A stretch of 64,000 nucleotides of DNA from CBDBBY01 sp965203795. GTDB taxonomy: Bacteria > Pseudomonadota > Alphaproteobacteria > Rhodobacterales > Rhodobacteraceae. Position 1 is the stretch's first letter; each line of letters starts with the position of its first letter. Location: assembly GCA_965203795.1 (NCBI GenBank), contig OZ241915.1:1426001-1490000 (forward strand), written 5' to 3'. Shown in pieces: positions 44,033 to 52,470 of this stretch. Position numbers and translations under genes: made by a program. The notes under the pieces were generated by a model. That model was not told the DNA's origin, ran no database searches, and saw only the letters and a program-made list of their open reading frames with translations.

Positions 44033-45244
44033 TCAATCCAGGGAGGCTTCCAAGTTCTCCTGCACCTTGTCCAGGAACCGGGTGGTTGACAGCCAGCCCT
44101 GGTCCGGTCCCACCAGCAGCGCCAAATCCTTCGTCATGTGGCCGGACTCGACGGTGTCCACGACCGTCTTCTCCAAGGCGCCGGCGAATTCCGCAAGCCT
44201 TTCGTTCCCGTCCAGCTTCGCGCGATGCTTCAACCCGCCGGTCCAAGCGAAAATCGATGCAATGGAGTTAGTGGACGTCTCATTGCCCTGCTGGTGCTGG
44301 CGGAAGTGCCTCGTTACGGTTCCGTGCGCCGCTTCGGCTTCGACAATTTTGCCGTCCGGCGTCATGAGCTTCGATGTCATCAGGCCTAGCGATCCGAAGC
44401 CTTGGGCAACCGTGTCGGACTGGACGTCGCCATCGTAGTTCTTGCAGGCCCAGACGAAACCGCCGCTCCATTTCAAGGCGCATGCGACCATGTCGTCGAT
44501 CAGCCTGTGCTCGTAGGTGATCGCGGCCGCCTTGAACCGGTCCTCGAATTCGGCCTCGAACACCTCTTGGAACAGATCCTTGAACCGGCCGTCGTAAGCC
44601 TTGAGGATCGTGTTCTTGGTGGAAAGGTAGACCGGCCACTCGAGGGAAAGCCCGTAGTTGAACGACGCGCGGGCGAAATCCCGTATCGAATCGTCCAAAT
44701 TGTACATGCCCATGACAACGCCGGACGACGGAGCGTCGAACACTTCGCGCTCAACGACCTTGCCGTCCGAGCCCTCGAATGTCAGGCGGAGCTTTCCGGG
44801 CCCGGGGAACAGGAAATCGGTCGCGCGGTACTGGTCGCCGAACGCGTGCCTTCCAATCACGATCGGCTTCGTCCAGCCCGGCACGAGCCTCGGCACATTG
44901 CTGCAGATGATCGGCTCGCGGAACACGACGCCGCCGAGAATGTTCCTGATCGTGCCGTTCGGCGAGCGCCACATCCGCTTCAGCCCGAACTCCTCGACGC
45001 GCGCCTCGTCGGGAGTGATGGTCGCGCATTTCACGCCAACGCCCACTTCCCTGATCATGTTGGCGGCGTCGACAGTGATCCGGTCGCCCGTCCGGTCCCG
45101 CTCCTCGATGCCGAGATCAAAGTAGCGGAGCTCCACGTCCAGATAGGGAAGGATCAGCTTTTTCTTGATGATATCCCAGATGATGCGCGTCATTTCGTCG
45201 CCGTCGATTTCGACGACGGGGTTCTCCACGGCGATCTTGTCCAT
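44033..45244 (-). CDS. icd: NADP-dependent isocitrate dehydrogenase
   Basis: Oxidises isocitrate to 2-oxoglutarate in the TCA cycle. It has 403 residues from ATG 45244 (GGAG seven bases upstream). It is the monomer/eukaryotic-like homodimer subgroup II: ENPVVEIDGDEMTRIIW at the start, RMWRSPNGTIRN with substrate Arg and Ser, and GGFVWACKNYDGDVQSDTVAQGFGSLG with metal Asp residues. This subgroup is the usual icd of alphaproteobacteria. Convergent with the DUF1330 gene. Confidence 0.95.
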   Translation of the reverse strand: MDKIAVENPVVEIDGDEMTRIIWDIIKKKLILPYLDVELRYFDLGIEERDRTGDRITVDAANMIREVGVGVKCATITPDEARVEEFGLKRMWRSPNGTIRNILGGVVFREPIICSNVPRLVPGWTKPIVIGRHAFGDQYRATDFLFPGPGKLRLTFEGSDGKVVEREVFDAPSSGVVMGMYNLDDSIRDFARASFNYGLSLEWPVYLSTKNTILKAYDGRFKDLFQEVFEAEFEDRFKAAAITYEHRLIDDMVACALKWSGGFVWACKNYDGDVQSDTVAQGFGSLGLMTSKLMTPDGKIVEAEAAHGTVTRHFRQHQQGNETSTNSIASIFAWTGGLKHRAKLDGNERLAEFAGALEKTVVDTVESGHMTKDLALLVGPDQGWLSTTRFLDKVQENLEASLD

Positions 45245-45349
45245 CAACACACTCCGTCAGGCGCTTCGTGAACGTCTCGCGCCATGCATTAGTTCGACAG
45301 GCAAATCATGTCCAACCGGCGCGCCAGCGGCAGCGTCCGGAATTCGGCG

Positions 45350-46054
45350 TCAGACGGATGCGGTCAGCCCGCCGTCCACTCTGATGTTCTGCCCCGTGAC
45401 GTAGCTCGATTTCTTCGAAACCAGGAAGCTTATGACGTCCGACAGCTCGCGGACCCTCGCGTAGCGGCCCATGGGAATCCGCGCGCGACGCTCCGGCTTC
45501 TCGGGGAGGCTGTCGATGAAGCCCGGCAAGACGTTGTTCATCCGTATCCCGTCCGGCGCGTAACGCGTCGAGAACAGCTTCGCGTAGCTCGCGAGGCCTG
45601 CGCGGAACACGGCGGATGTCGGGAAATCGGCATCCGGCTCGAAGGCCGCGAACGTGGATATGTTCACGATCGAGCCCGCGCCGGTTTGGCGCATAGGATC
45701 GAGAACGTGGCGCGCGGCGCGGACCACGTTCAGCAGGTAGTAGTCCAGCGCCAGATGCCAGTGGTCGTCGCTGATCTCGACGATGTCGCCCTTCGGCCCG
45801 TGCCCGGTGCAGTTGACCAAGCCGTCGATGCGCCCGAATCGCGCGGCTGCCAATTCCACGAATTCGGCGATATCGGCATCGGCAAGCACCGAGCCGGTGT
45901 AGCCGAAGCCGCCGAGCTCCTCCCCGAGCTCTTTGCCCTTTCCCGAAGAGGACATTACGGCGACAAGGCATCCGGATTCCGCAAGCGTCCTCGCGGCATC
46001 GGCTCCGATGCCGCTTCCGCCCCCGATTACCAGCACCGCCGATTGCTTTGCCAT
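45350..46054 (-). CDS. SDR-family protein lacking the catalytic Tyr-Lys
   Basis: A 234-residue short-chain dehydrogenase/reductase-like protein. The dinucleotide motif GGGSGIG (11-17) and N81-C-T-G (NNAG position) are normal. Ser133 in VNIST fits. The catalytic YxxxK aligns with S147-A-V-F-R151, so Tyr is Ser and Lys is Arg. LPGFIDSLPEKPERRARIPMGRYAR resembles a group of alphaproteobacterial SDRs where this change recurs, so the loss is probably old. It may bind NAD(P) without classical SDR activity. Stands alone, divergent from lipA. Confidence 0.85.
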   Translation of the reverse strand: MAKQSAVLVIGGGSGIGADAARTLAESGCLVAVMSSSGKGKELGEELGGFGYTGSVLADADIAEFVELAAARFGRIDGLVNCTGHGPKGDIVEISDDHWHLALDYYLLNVVRAARHVLDPMRQTGAGSIVNISTFAAFEPDADFPTSAVFRAGLASYAKLFSTRYAPDGIRMNNVLPGFIDSLPEKPERRARIPMGRYARVRELSDVISFLVSKKSSYVTGQNIRVDGGLTASV

Positions 46055-46257
46055 TGGATTCTCCGTGATCGCGGACGGTCAGATAATCGAAGTGCCGGCA
46101 GCGGGCAATTCCGGTTCGCATTCCGGAACCCAGTGCCGCATCCGCGCCCGCGCTTGCCTACGGAACCCGGTTGTTGCGGCGACGGCACCGGGATTCTTCG
46201 CGCCGCATGTTGGAAACGGGAGCCGGAAGCAATATGCGGGTGCCGAAAGGAACGGCC

Positions 46258-47199
46258 ATGAGCGAGCAGAGCTCCGGAGCGGCGCTGCGCCACCCGGAAA
46301 AGGCTGGCCGGGCGGATCGTCCCAGCGGACGAAAGCCGCCTTGGATCCGCGTGAAGGCGCCCAATTCGCCGGGCTACAAGGCGACCAAGGACATAGTCGT
46401 GGCCAATCGGCTCGCGACCGTATGCCAAGAGGCGTCCTGCCCCAACATTGGCGAATGCTGGAGCAAGGGCCACGCGACCTTCATGATACTCGGCAAGGTC
46501 TGCACGAGGGGATGCACGTTCTGCAACGTCGCCACGGGCTTGCCGGACGAGCTCGACCTGTTCGAGCCGCTCAGAGTAGCGAACGCGGTAGTCCGGCTAG
46601 GTCTCGCGCATGTGGTGGTGACAAGCGTCGATAGGGACGATCTCGACGACGGCGGGGCGGGGCAGTTCGCGAAAACGATCAACTCCATCAGGGCGAAGTC
46701 GCCGGGAACGACGATCGAGGTCCTGACCCCCGACTTCCTGAAGTGCGGCCGCAGCGCGCTGGAGTCGGTGCTTGAAGCCGGCCCCGACGTCTTCAACCAC
46801 AATCTGGAAACCGTGCCCGGTCTCTATCCGTCAGTCAGGCCCGGTGCCCGGTACTTCCATTCGCTTCGGCTGCTTCAGCGCGCGAAGGAGTTCAATCCGA
46901 GCTTGTTCACGAAGTCCGGGCTGATGGTGGGCCTCGGCGAGGATCGGCAATCGATCATGCAGGTCATGGACGATTTGAGATCCGCGGGAGTCGATTTCCT
47001 TACGATCGGCCAGTATCTCCAGCCCACCCTCAAGCACCATCCGGTATGCCGGTTCGTGCCGCCGGACGAATTCTCATCCTACGAAAAAGCCGCCTACGGC
47101 AAGGGGTTCCTGATGGTTTCCGCCTCGCCGCTGACGCGATCCAGCTATCACGCCGGCGACGATTTCGAGCGGCTCCGCGCCGCCCGTCGCCAAGGCTGA
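46258..47199 (+). CDS. lipA: Lipoyl synthase
   Basis: A radical SAM enzyme inserting two sulfurs into octanoyl-protein to form lipoate. 313 residues from ATG 46258 (AAAGGA upstream; ATG 46234 possible). The auxiliary cluster motif C-x4-C-x5-C is CQEASCPNIGEC; the radical SAM motif is CTRGCTFC. GLGEDRQSIMQVMDDLR and FLTIGQYLQPTLKHHPV are family signatures. ratA/coq10-like follows 147 bases later, a standard alphaproteobacterial pair. It depends on the Fe-S machinery encoded 1.5 kb downstream. Confidence 0.96.
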   Translation: MSEQSSGAALRHPEKAGRADRPSGRKPPWIRVKAPNSPGYKATKDIVVANRLATVCQEASCPNIGECWSKGHATFMILGKVCTRGCTFCNVATGLPDELDLFEPLRVANAVVRLGLAHVVVTSVDRDDLDDGGAGQFAKTINSIRAKSPGTTIEVLTPDFLKCGRSALESVLEAGPDVFNHNLETVPGLYPSVRPGARYFHSLRLLQRAKEFNPSLFTKSGLMVGLGEDRQSIMQVMDDLRSAGVDFLTIGQYLQPTLKHHPVCRFVPPDEFSSYEKAAYGKGFLMVSASPLTRSSYHAGDDFERLRAARRQG

Positions 47200-47346
47200 A
47201 GGCCAGGCTGGCCGCAGCCCGGATGTCTTTGAAGGAATCCGGTCCCGAACGGAAGCCCGCGCGCTGGAATTCGGCCGCCGGGGCGTTGGGATCGTTTCCG
47301 GGCCAAGCTGCCAAGCCGCGCTGACCGGCCCGTCGCGCCTTCGGAA

Positions 47347-47799
47347 ATGCCCGTCCACAAGGAAACCCGGGTTCTCCCGCATCCGGCTCGGGATGTCTTC
47401 GACATCGTCGCGGACATCGAATCGTATCCTGAGTTCGTCCCGCTGTGCACGGAAACCAAGGTTCGGCGGGACCGGCCGGATGTCCCGGAAGTGCTGACTG
47501 CTGAAATGGAGATATCCTTCCGGATCACCCGGTTCCGCACGGAATCGAAAATCGTGCTGGACCCCGGCGGGCTTTCGATCCGGATTTCGAACGTCGAGGC
47601 GCAGTTCAATCCGCTGAAGCGGATGGAAAGCCGGTGGCTCTTCTCGGAACTGGGTCCCGGGCGCTGCCGAATCGAGTTCCAGGCGGACTTCGAGTTCAAG
47701 TCCCGGACGCTTGAAAAGCTGTTCGGCGGAGCGTTCCGGAAGGTCAACGAGCGGATCGTGTCCGCATTCGTCAAGCGGGCGGCGGATCTCTGCCGCTGA
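47347..47799 (+). CDS. Ubiquinone-binding/RatA-like START (SRPBCC) protein
   Basis: A 150-residue START-domain protein: ARDVFDIVADIESYPEFVPLC at 15-36, W-LFSELGPGRCRIEFQADFEFKS and the C-terminal helix. Homologs are COQ10 (ubiquinone binding in respiration) and E. coli RatA. The lipA-coq10 order in alphaproteobacteria favours the COQ10-like role; a toxin role is doubtful. It is convergent with the hydrolase gene. Confidence 0.87.
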   Translation: MPVHKETRVLPHPARDVFDIVADIESYPEFVPLCTETKVRRDRPDVPEVLTAEMEISFRITRFRTESKIVLDPGGLSIRISNVEAQFNPLKRMESRWLFSELGPGRCRIEFQADFEFKSRTLEKLFGGAFRKVNERIVSAFVKRAADLCR

Positions 47800-47814
47800 A
47801 AGCGGCCTGCGCCG

Positions 47815-48468
47815 CTATCTGGAGGTTTCCTTCAGCCGGCGGCGGACGTAGGTTTCGACGCGTCCGGTCAGGTCGTCCATGTGCTCGCCTTCGAAGAAAT
47901 GCCCTGCGTCTTCAATGACTTCATGGGTGATCTTGATTCCGCGCTGGTCTTTGAGCTTCGCAACCAGCTCGGCGATGGACGTCGCTGGCACAACCTGGTC
48001 AGCGGATCCGTTGATGATCAGGCCGGACGACGGGCAGGGGGCAAGAAAGGAGAAGTCGTAAAGGTTTGCAGGCGGCGCCACTGAGATGAATCCGGTCACC
48101 TCGGGACGGCGCATCAGCAGTTGCATCCCGACCCAGGCTCCGAACGAAAATCCCGTGACCCAGCAGTGCTTCGTGTTGGGATGGCGCGCGCGGAGGAAGT
48201 CCAGCGCCGAAGCCGCATCCGAAAGCTCGCCGAAGCCATCGTCGAACTCGCCTTGGCTGCGACCCACGCCGCGGAAGTTGAACCGCATCACCGCGAACCC
48301 CATCCGGTGGAAGCAGTAATGCAGGTTGTAGACGACCTTGTTGTTCATCGTGCCGCCGTAAACCGGGTGCGGATGCAGGATCACGCCGATGGGCGAATCC
48401 GGATTCGGCTGCGGGTGGTAGCGTCCCTCGAGACGGCCGTCGGGGCCTGAAAAAATGACTTCTGGCAT
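47815..48468 (-). CDS. Alpha/beta hydrolase
   Basis: A 217-residue alpha/beta hydrolase of the YfhR/dienelactone-hydrolase-like group. Oxyanion-region motif VILHPHPVYGGTMNNKVV, nucleophile Ser in GFSFGAW, Asp in GSADQVVP and His in DAGHFFEGEH make a full triad. Start at 48468 (MPEVIF) preferred; ATG 48483 possible. It is divergent from iscR, a neighbour relation common in alphaproteobacteria; its promoter would face the suf promoter. Substrate unknown. Confidence 0.85.
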   Translation of the reverse strand: MPEVIFSGPDGRLEGRYHPQPNPDSPIGVILHPHPVYGGTMNNKVVYNLHYCFHRMGFAVMRFNFRGVGRSQGEFDDGFGELSDAASALDFLRARHPNTKHCWVTGFSFGAWVGMQLLMRRPEVTGFISVAPPANLYDFSFLAPCPSSGLIINGSADQVVPATSIAELVAKLKDQRGIKITHEVIEDAGHFFEGEHMDDLTGRVETYVRRRLKETSR

Positions 48469-48512
48469 CGTCCTCGCAACCATCGGCTGCCCGTCGGGAA
48501 GCCCCGCTGTCC

Positions 48513-48541
48513 TTGACCTCGGAACGACCCCGTTCTAGAAT
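48513..48541 (+). promoter_or_regulatory. Strong sigma-70 promoter of the suf operon
   Basis: TTGACC (48513-48518), a 17-base spacer and TAGAAT (48536-48541), close to consensus. Start of transcription near 48549, giving an about 80-base leader before the TTG of iscR. Confidence 0.7.
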
Positions 48542-48550
48542 GATTCTAAA
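48534..48550 (+). promoter_or_regulatory. Irr/ICE-like iron box overlapping the suf -10
   Basis: TCTAGAA-TGA-TTCTAAA (48534-48550) matches the ICE consensus TTTAGAA-N3-TTCTAAA bound by the alphaproteobacterial iron regulator Irr with one mismatch. It covers the -10 element and start site, the position for repression. This predicts suf control by heme/iron status through Irr. Confidence 0.6.
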
Positions 48551-48627
48551 TTGGGCGCCGATTGCAATTGCAAGGAACAGATTGCAAGTCAAGCGCGCTA
48601 ATCGATGCGAAATGGGCGTTCGGTCAA

Positions 48628-49086
48628 TTGAAGCTGACCACCAAGGGACGATATGCGATGATCGCGCTGGCCGACCTTGCGTTGACGAGGTCGGACAGCC
48701 TGATTCCGTTGACCGCGATCTCGAGTCGGCAAAGCATCTCGCTGGCCTATCTTGAGCAGCTATTCTCGAAACTAGGCAAGGCGGGCCTCGTGTGCTCGTC
48801 CAAGGGCCGGGACGGCGGCTACCGTTTGGCCCGCAGCGCGGACGAGATCAGGGTGGTGGACATCCTCGAAGCCGTCGACGAGCCGATAGATGTGACCGTG
48901 GGCAGCGTCAGCCTTTCCGGCGGGAGTTCCGGAAGCCGCGCCCAGTCCCTGACCAACCGGCTTTGGGAAGGGCTTTCCGCGCAGGTTTACGTTTTTCTGC
49001 ACAACATCCGCCTGTCGGATATCGTCCACAACCGGCTGGCGCCGTGCCCTGCTGTATCCAGCATCCTGCGGGTCGTGGACGAGTGA
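48628..49086 (+). CDS. iscR: IscR-like Rrf2 regulator without Fe-S ligands
   Basis: A 152-residue Rrf2 transcription factor starting at TTG 48628 (MKLTTKGRYAMIALADLAL). The winged helix is intact: SISLAYLEQLFSKLGKAGLV contains Glu43, the residue that tunes DNA specificity in E. coli IscR. The ligand loop at residues 90-110 should carry Cys92, Cys98, Cys104 and His107; here it is rich in Ser and Gly with no Cys or His, and the His position is Asn110. It should therefore behave as a permanent apo-form regulator. It is first in the suf operon and overlaps the next gene (GTGA). Confidence 0.9.
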   Translation: MKLTTKGRYAMIALADLALTRSDSLIPLTAISSRQSISLAYLEQLFSKLGKAGLVCSSKGRDGGYRLARSADEIRVVDILEAVDEPIDVTVGSVSLSGGSSGSRAQSLTNRLWEGLSAQVYVFLHNIRLSDIVHNRLAPCPAVSSILRVVDE

Positions 49087-50165
49087 CGAAGGCAAGCGTC
49101 TACCTCGATTGGAACGCGTCGGCCCCGCTCCGCAAGGAAGCAAGGGCCGCCATGCTGCAGGCCATCGACGCGGTCGGAAACCCGTCCTCGGTGCACTTGC
49201 ACGGGCGGGCGGCAAAGGCCGCAATCGAAGCGGCGAGAGCACAAGTGGCGGAAGCTTGCGGCGCAGACCCGCACAATGTGGTGTTCACGTCCGGAGCAAC
49301 CGAAGCCGCTGCGTTGGCGCTTTCAAAGCGCGACCTGAGCTCGGCTTGGATTGAGCACGACGCCGTTCTTGCATGGACGAAGCCGGTGCTGCCGGTGGAC
49401 GGCCAAGGACGGGTGTCCGTCGCGCAGCCCGAAACCAGCACGCTGCAAATCGCGAACAGCGAGACCGGCATTGTGCAGAGCATCCCTGACGGGCTTGCGG
49501 TCACCGATGCGACGCAGGCGTTCGGCAAGCTTCCTGTCGCGGAGCAGATCTCGAAAGCGGGCGCGGCGGCGATCTCGGCGCACAAGGCCGGAGGCCCAAA
49601 AGGCGTCGGCGCGCTGATCGCTCGGAACGTGTCGGAGATCGAGGCAATGATCCGGGGCGGCGGCCAGGAGTTCGGACATAGATCGGGAACGGAAAACGTC
49701 GCGGGAATTGCGGGCTTCGGCGCGGCCGCCGCAGCCGCCGCCATCGAGGTCGCGAATGGCCGCTGGGAGGAACTTGCGGCGCTCCGGGACGAGTTTGAAG
49801 AAGCGCTTTCCGACGCCGCGCCGGGTCTGGTCATCTTCGGCCAGGACTCGGAGCGACTCCCGAACACCAGCTGCTTCGCGGTTCCGGGATGGAAAGGCGA
49901 AACGCAGGTGATGCAGATGGATTTGGACGGGCATTCCGTGTCCGCCGGCTCCGCCTGCTCTTCCGGCAAAGTCCGGCCGAGCCGGGTGATCGAGGCGCTG
50001 GGCGGATCGGAATTGGCGGCGCGCTCGGCAATCCGTGTCTCTTTCGGGCCATTGACCGAGCGGGAGGAATTGCTGCGTTTTGCAGGCGACTGGACCCGCA
50101 ATTTCCAGCGCTTCCGCGAGCGGCGCGCGTCCGGCGCGGCGCGCAAGGCCATGGCGGCGGTCTGA
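49083..50165 (+). CDS. Cysteine desulfurase (IscS/NifS type)
   Basis: Takes sulfur from cysteine as a persulfide for Fe-S assembly. 360 residues from GTG 49083, which overlaps the iscR stop. PLP Lys in AISAHKAGGPKG, catalytic Cys in GSACSSGKVRPS, N-terminal YLDWNASAPLRKEA typical of group I enzymes. It is the short alphaproteobacterial version found as the second gene of suf operons. A second desulfurase, sufS, closes the operon. sufB starts at the last base of its stop. Confidence 0.92.
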   Translation: MTKASVYLDWNASAPLRKEARAAMLQAIDAVGNPSSVHLHGRAAKAAIEAARAQVAEACGADPHNVVFTSGATEAAALALSKRDLSSAWIEHDAVLAWTKPVLPVDGQGRVSVAQPETSTLQIANSETGIVQSIPDGLAVTDATQAFGKLPVAEQISKAGAAAISAHKAGGPKGVGALIARNVSEIEAMIRGGGQEFGHRSGTENVAGIAGFGAAAAAAAIEVANGRWEELAALRDEFEEALSDAAPGLVIFGQDSERLPNTSCFAVPGWKGETQVMQMDLDGHSVSAGSACSSGKVRPSRVIEALGGSELAARSAIRVSFGPLTEREELLRFAGDWTRNFQRFRERRASGAARKAMAAV

Positions 50166-51685
50166 TGGCCATGGACGATATCGACATCCGGGAAGGCGTC
50201 GACCCTGAGACCGTCGAGGCTGTCCGCTCGGTCTCGCAGCGGTACCGCCACGGCTGGGAAACCGAGATCGAGATGGATTTTGCGCCGAAGGGGCTGAACG
50301 AGGACATCGTCCGCCTCATCTCGGCGAAGAACGGCGAGCCGGAATGGCTGAAGGAGTGGCGCTGCAGCGCCTTCGCAAGGTGGCTGAATCTTGAAGAGCC
50401 AACCTGGGCGATGGTGCGGTACCCCGGGATCGACTACCAGGACCAGTACTACTACGCCAAGCCCAAGAGCATGGAAAAGCGTCCCAAATCGCTTGAGGAA
50501 GTCGATCCCAAGCTCTTGGAAACTTACGAAAAACTCGGAATCCCCCTGAAGGAGCAGATGCTGCTCGCCGGCGTCGAGCCCGAGGAGGGCGGCAACGGCG
50601 ATCTGCGCAAGGTCGCAGTCGATGCGGTCTTCGACTCCATCTCGGTGGGCACGACCTTCCAGAACGAACTTAAGAAGGCAGGCGTGATCTTCTGCCCGAT
50701 ATCGGAAGCGGTCCGGGACCATCCGGAACTGGTCCGGAAGTATCTCGGATCGGTCGTTCCCATAACCGACAACTTCTTCGCGACACTGAATTCGGCCGTG
50801 TTCTCGGACGGCTCCTTCGTGTACGTGCCGCCGGGCGTCCGCTGCCCGATGGAGCTTTCGACCTATTTCCGGATCAACTCGGAAAACACCGGCCAGTTCG
50901 AGCGGACGCTGATCATCGCCGACAAAGGCTCCTACGTGAGCTACCTTGAGGGGTGCACCGCGCCGCAGCGCGACACGACGCAGCTTCACGCGGCGGTGGT
51001 CGAGCTGGTTGCGCTGGAGGACGCGGAGATCAAGTACTCCACGGTGCAGAACTGGTTTCCCGGGGACGAGAGCGGGAAAGGCGGCATCTACAATTTCGTC
51101 ACCAAGCGCGCCGACTGCCGCGGCGACCGCTCCCGCGTCATGTGGACCCAGGTGGAAACCGGCTCGGCCGTGACCTGGAAGTACCCGTCCTGCATCCTGA
51201 GGGGCGCGGACACGCGCGGCGAGTTCTACTCGATCGCCATCACCAACAACTTCCAGCAGGCGGACACCGGAACCAAGATGGTGCATCTCGGCAGGAATTC
51301 GCGGTCGAGGATCGTTTCGAAGGGGATTTCCGCCGGAAGAGCGCAGAACACCTACCGCGGACTTGTCTCCGTTCATCCCAAGGCGCCGAATTGCCGGAAC
51401 TACACTCAGTGCGACAGCCTGCTGATCGGGAACGATTGCGGGGCGCACACCGTTCCCTACATCGAGGTCCGGAACACCTCGTCCCGCGTCGAGCACGAGG
51501 CGACCACATCGAAAGTGGACGATGACCAGCTGTTCTATTGCCGGCAGCGGGGCATGGACGAGGAGGAGGCGGTCGCCCTGGTGGTCAACGGATTCTGCAA
51601 GGAGGTGCTGCAGTCGCTGCCGATGGAGTTCGCGATGGAGGCGCAGCAGCTCGTCGCGATTTCCCTTGAAGGCTCCGTTGGCTGA
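50165..51685 (+). CDS. sufB: Fe-S assembly scaffold protein SufB
   Basis: The core scaffold subunit of SufBCD. 506 residues starting at ATG 50165, overlapping the previous stop by one base. YVPPGVRCPMELSTYFRIN, SYLEGCTAP and NCRNYTQCDSLLIGNDCGAHTVP are the conserved segments; the latter contains Cys residues near the proposed cluster site, and GMDEEEAVALVVNGFC ends the beta-helix domain. Next is a cupin gene 113 bases later, then sufC. Confidence 0.97.
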   Translation: MAMDDIDIREGVDPETVEAVRSVSQRYRHGWETEIEMDFAPKGLNEDIVRLISAKNGEPEWLKEWRCSAFARWLNLEEPTWAMVRYPGIDYQDQYYYAKPKSMEKRPKSLEEVDPKLLETYEKLGIPLKEQMLLAGVEPEEGGNGDLRKVAVDAVFDSISVGTTFQNELKKAGVIFCPISEAVRDHPELVRKYLGSVVPITDNFFATLNSAVFSDGSFVYVPPGVRCPMELSTYFRINSENTGQFERTLIIADKGSYVSYLEGCTAPQRDTTQLHAAVVELVALEDAEIKYSTVQNWFPGDESGKGGIYNFVTKRADCRGDRSRVMWTQVETGSAVTWKYPSCILRGADTRGEFYSIAITNNFQQADTGTKMVHLGRNSRSRIVSKGISAGRAQNTYRGLVSVHPKAPNCRNYTQCDSLLIGNDCGAHTVPYIEVRNTSSRVEHEATTSKVDDDQLFYCRQRGMDEEEAVALVVNGFCKEVLQSLPMEFAMEAQQLVAISLEGSVG

Positions 51686-51798
51686 ATGCCATCGGGATTT
51701 TTCGCGCGGAGGCGCGGACAGCGCCTGAACGCATTCGCGTTCCGCTTGGAATTCCACGGATCCGCCCGCGCGGGAATCGAATGAAGGAGATGCAGAAC

Positions 51799-52302
51799 AT
51801 GCCGGAACCGGTATTGAATGTAGAAGACGCCGACTCAATGCGGATGGCCCCGGAGGGTTCCGAACGCTTCGGCGCGAAGCTGGCCAGGATCGGGAACGTT
51901 ATCGGCTTGGAAGGGCTTGGATGCACCTACGCCGAGCTTGCGCCGGGCAAGCGGGCGTTTCCCCGCCACAACCATCTTGCGAACGACGAGATCTACGTGG
52001 TCATGGCGGGCGAGGGAACCTACCGGCTTGGAGATGGGGAGTTTCCTGTGCGGGCCGGCGACATCTGCGCCGCTCCCAGAGGCGATTCATCGACCGCTCA
52101 CCAGATGGTGAATACGGGAAGCGATACTCTGAAGTACGTGTGCATCTCGACCATGCGGGATCCCGAGGTCGTCGAGTATCCCGACAGCGGCAAGTTCGCC
52201 GCAATCGCCGTCAGGCCGGGCCCGGATTTCTTCCGCGCGCATCTCCGATACATCGGGCGGGTCGAGACGAGCCTGGACTATTTCGATGGCGAGGAACTCT
52301 AG
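51799..52302 (+). CDS. Cupin-domain protein inside the suf operon
   Basis: A 167-residue single-domain cupin. ATG 51799 is preferred because AAGGAG lies nine bases upstream; two earlier ATGs (51781, 51790) precede or overlap that ribosome site. Metal-ligand motif 1 is RHNHLANDEIYVVMAGEG (His, His, Glu) and motif 2 GDICAAPRGDSSTAHQMVN (His), so a full set is visible. Function unknown. Cupins in this position recur in some alphaproteobacterial suf operons; a role in iron or cysteine handling is inference. Confidence 0.85.
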   Translation: MPEPVLNVEDADSMRMAPEGSERFGAKLARIGNVIGLEGLGCTYAELAPGKRAFPRHNHLANDEIYVVMAGEGTYRLGDGEFPVRAGDICAAPRGDSSTAHQMVNTGSDTLKYVCISTMRDPEVVEYPDSGKFAAIAVRPGPDFFRAHLRYIGRVETSLDYFDGEEL

Positions 52303-52470
52303 GAGGCGGAAGGGCCGAGGCACCGCCACTGAACGTCCGCGGACGCGACATCCTCCTGCGGACGGGAACGCTGGTTGAAGGACTGCTCGACGGCCGCGCT
52401 CCCGGGATCGCTGCCATCGGCAAGGGAAATCCCACCCGGCGAGGAAAAATCTTTTGATTGCGAGGGTTTG

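Noticed and set aside
47347..47799. RatA toxin of a toxin-antitoxin pair
   Set aside because: No RatB/antitoxin partner gene; lipA synteny fits the COQ10-like quinone-binding role better.
49100..51838. Open frame of 912 codons on the minus strand opposite the desulfurase and sufB
   Set aside because: Opposite two clear genes, Arg/His/Pro-rich composition with no motif; long antisense frames are expected in G+C-rich DNA.
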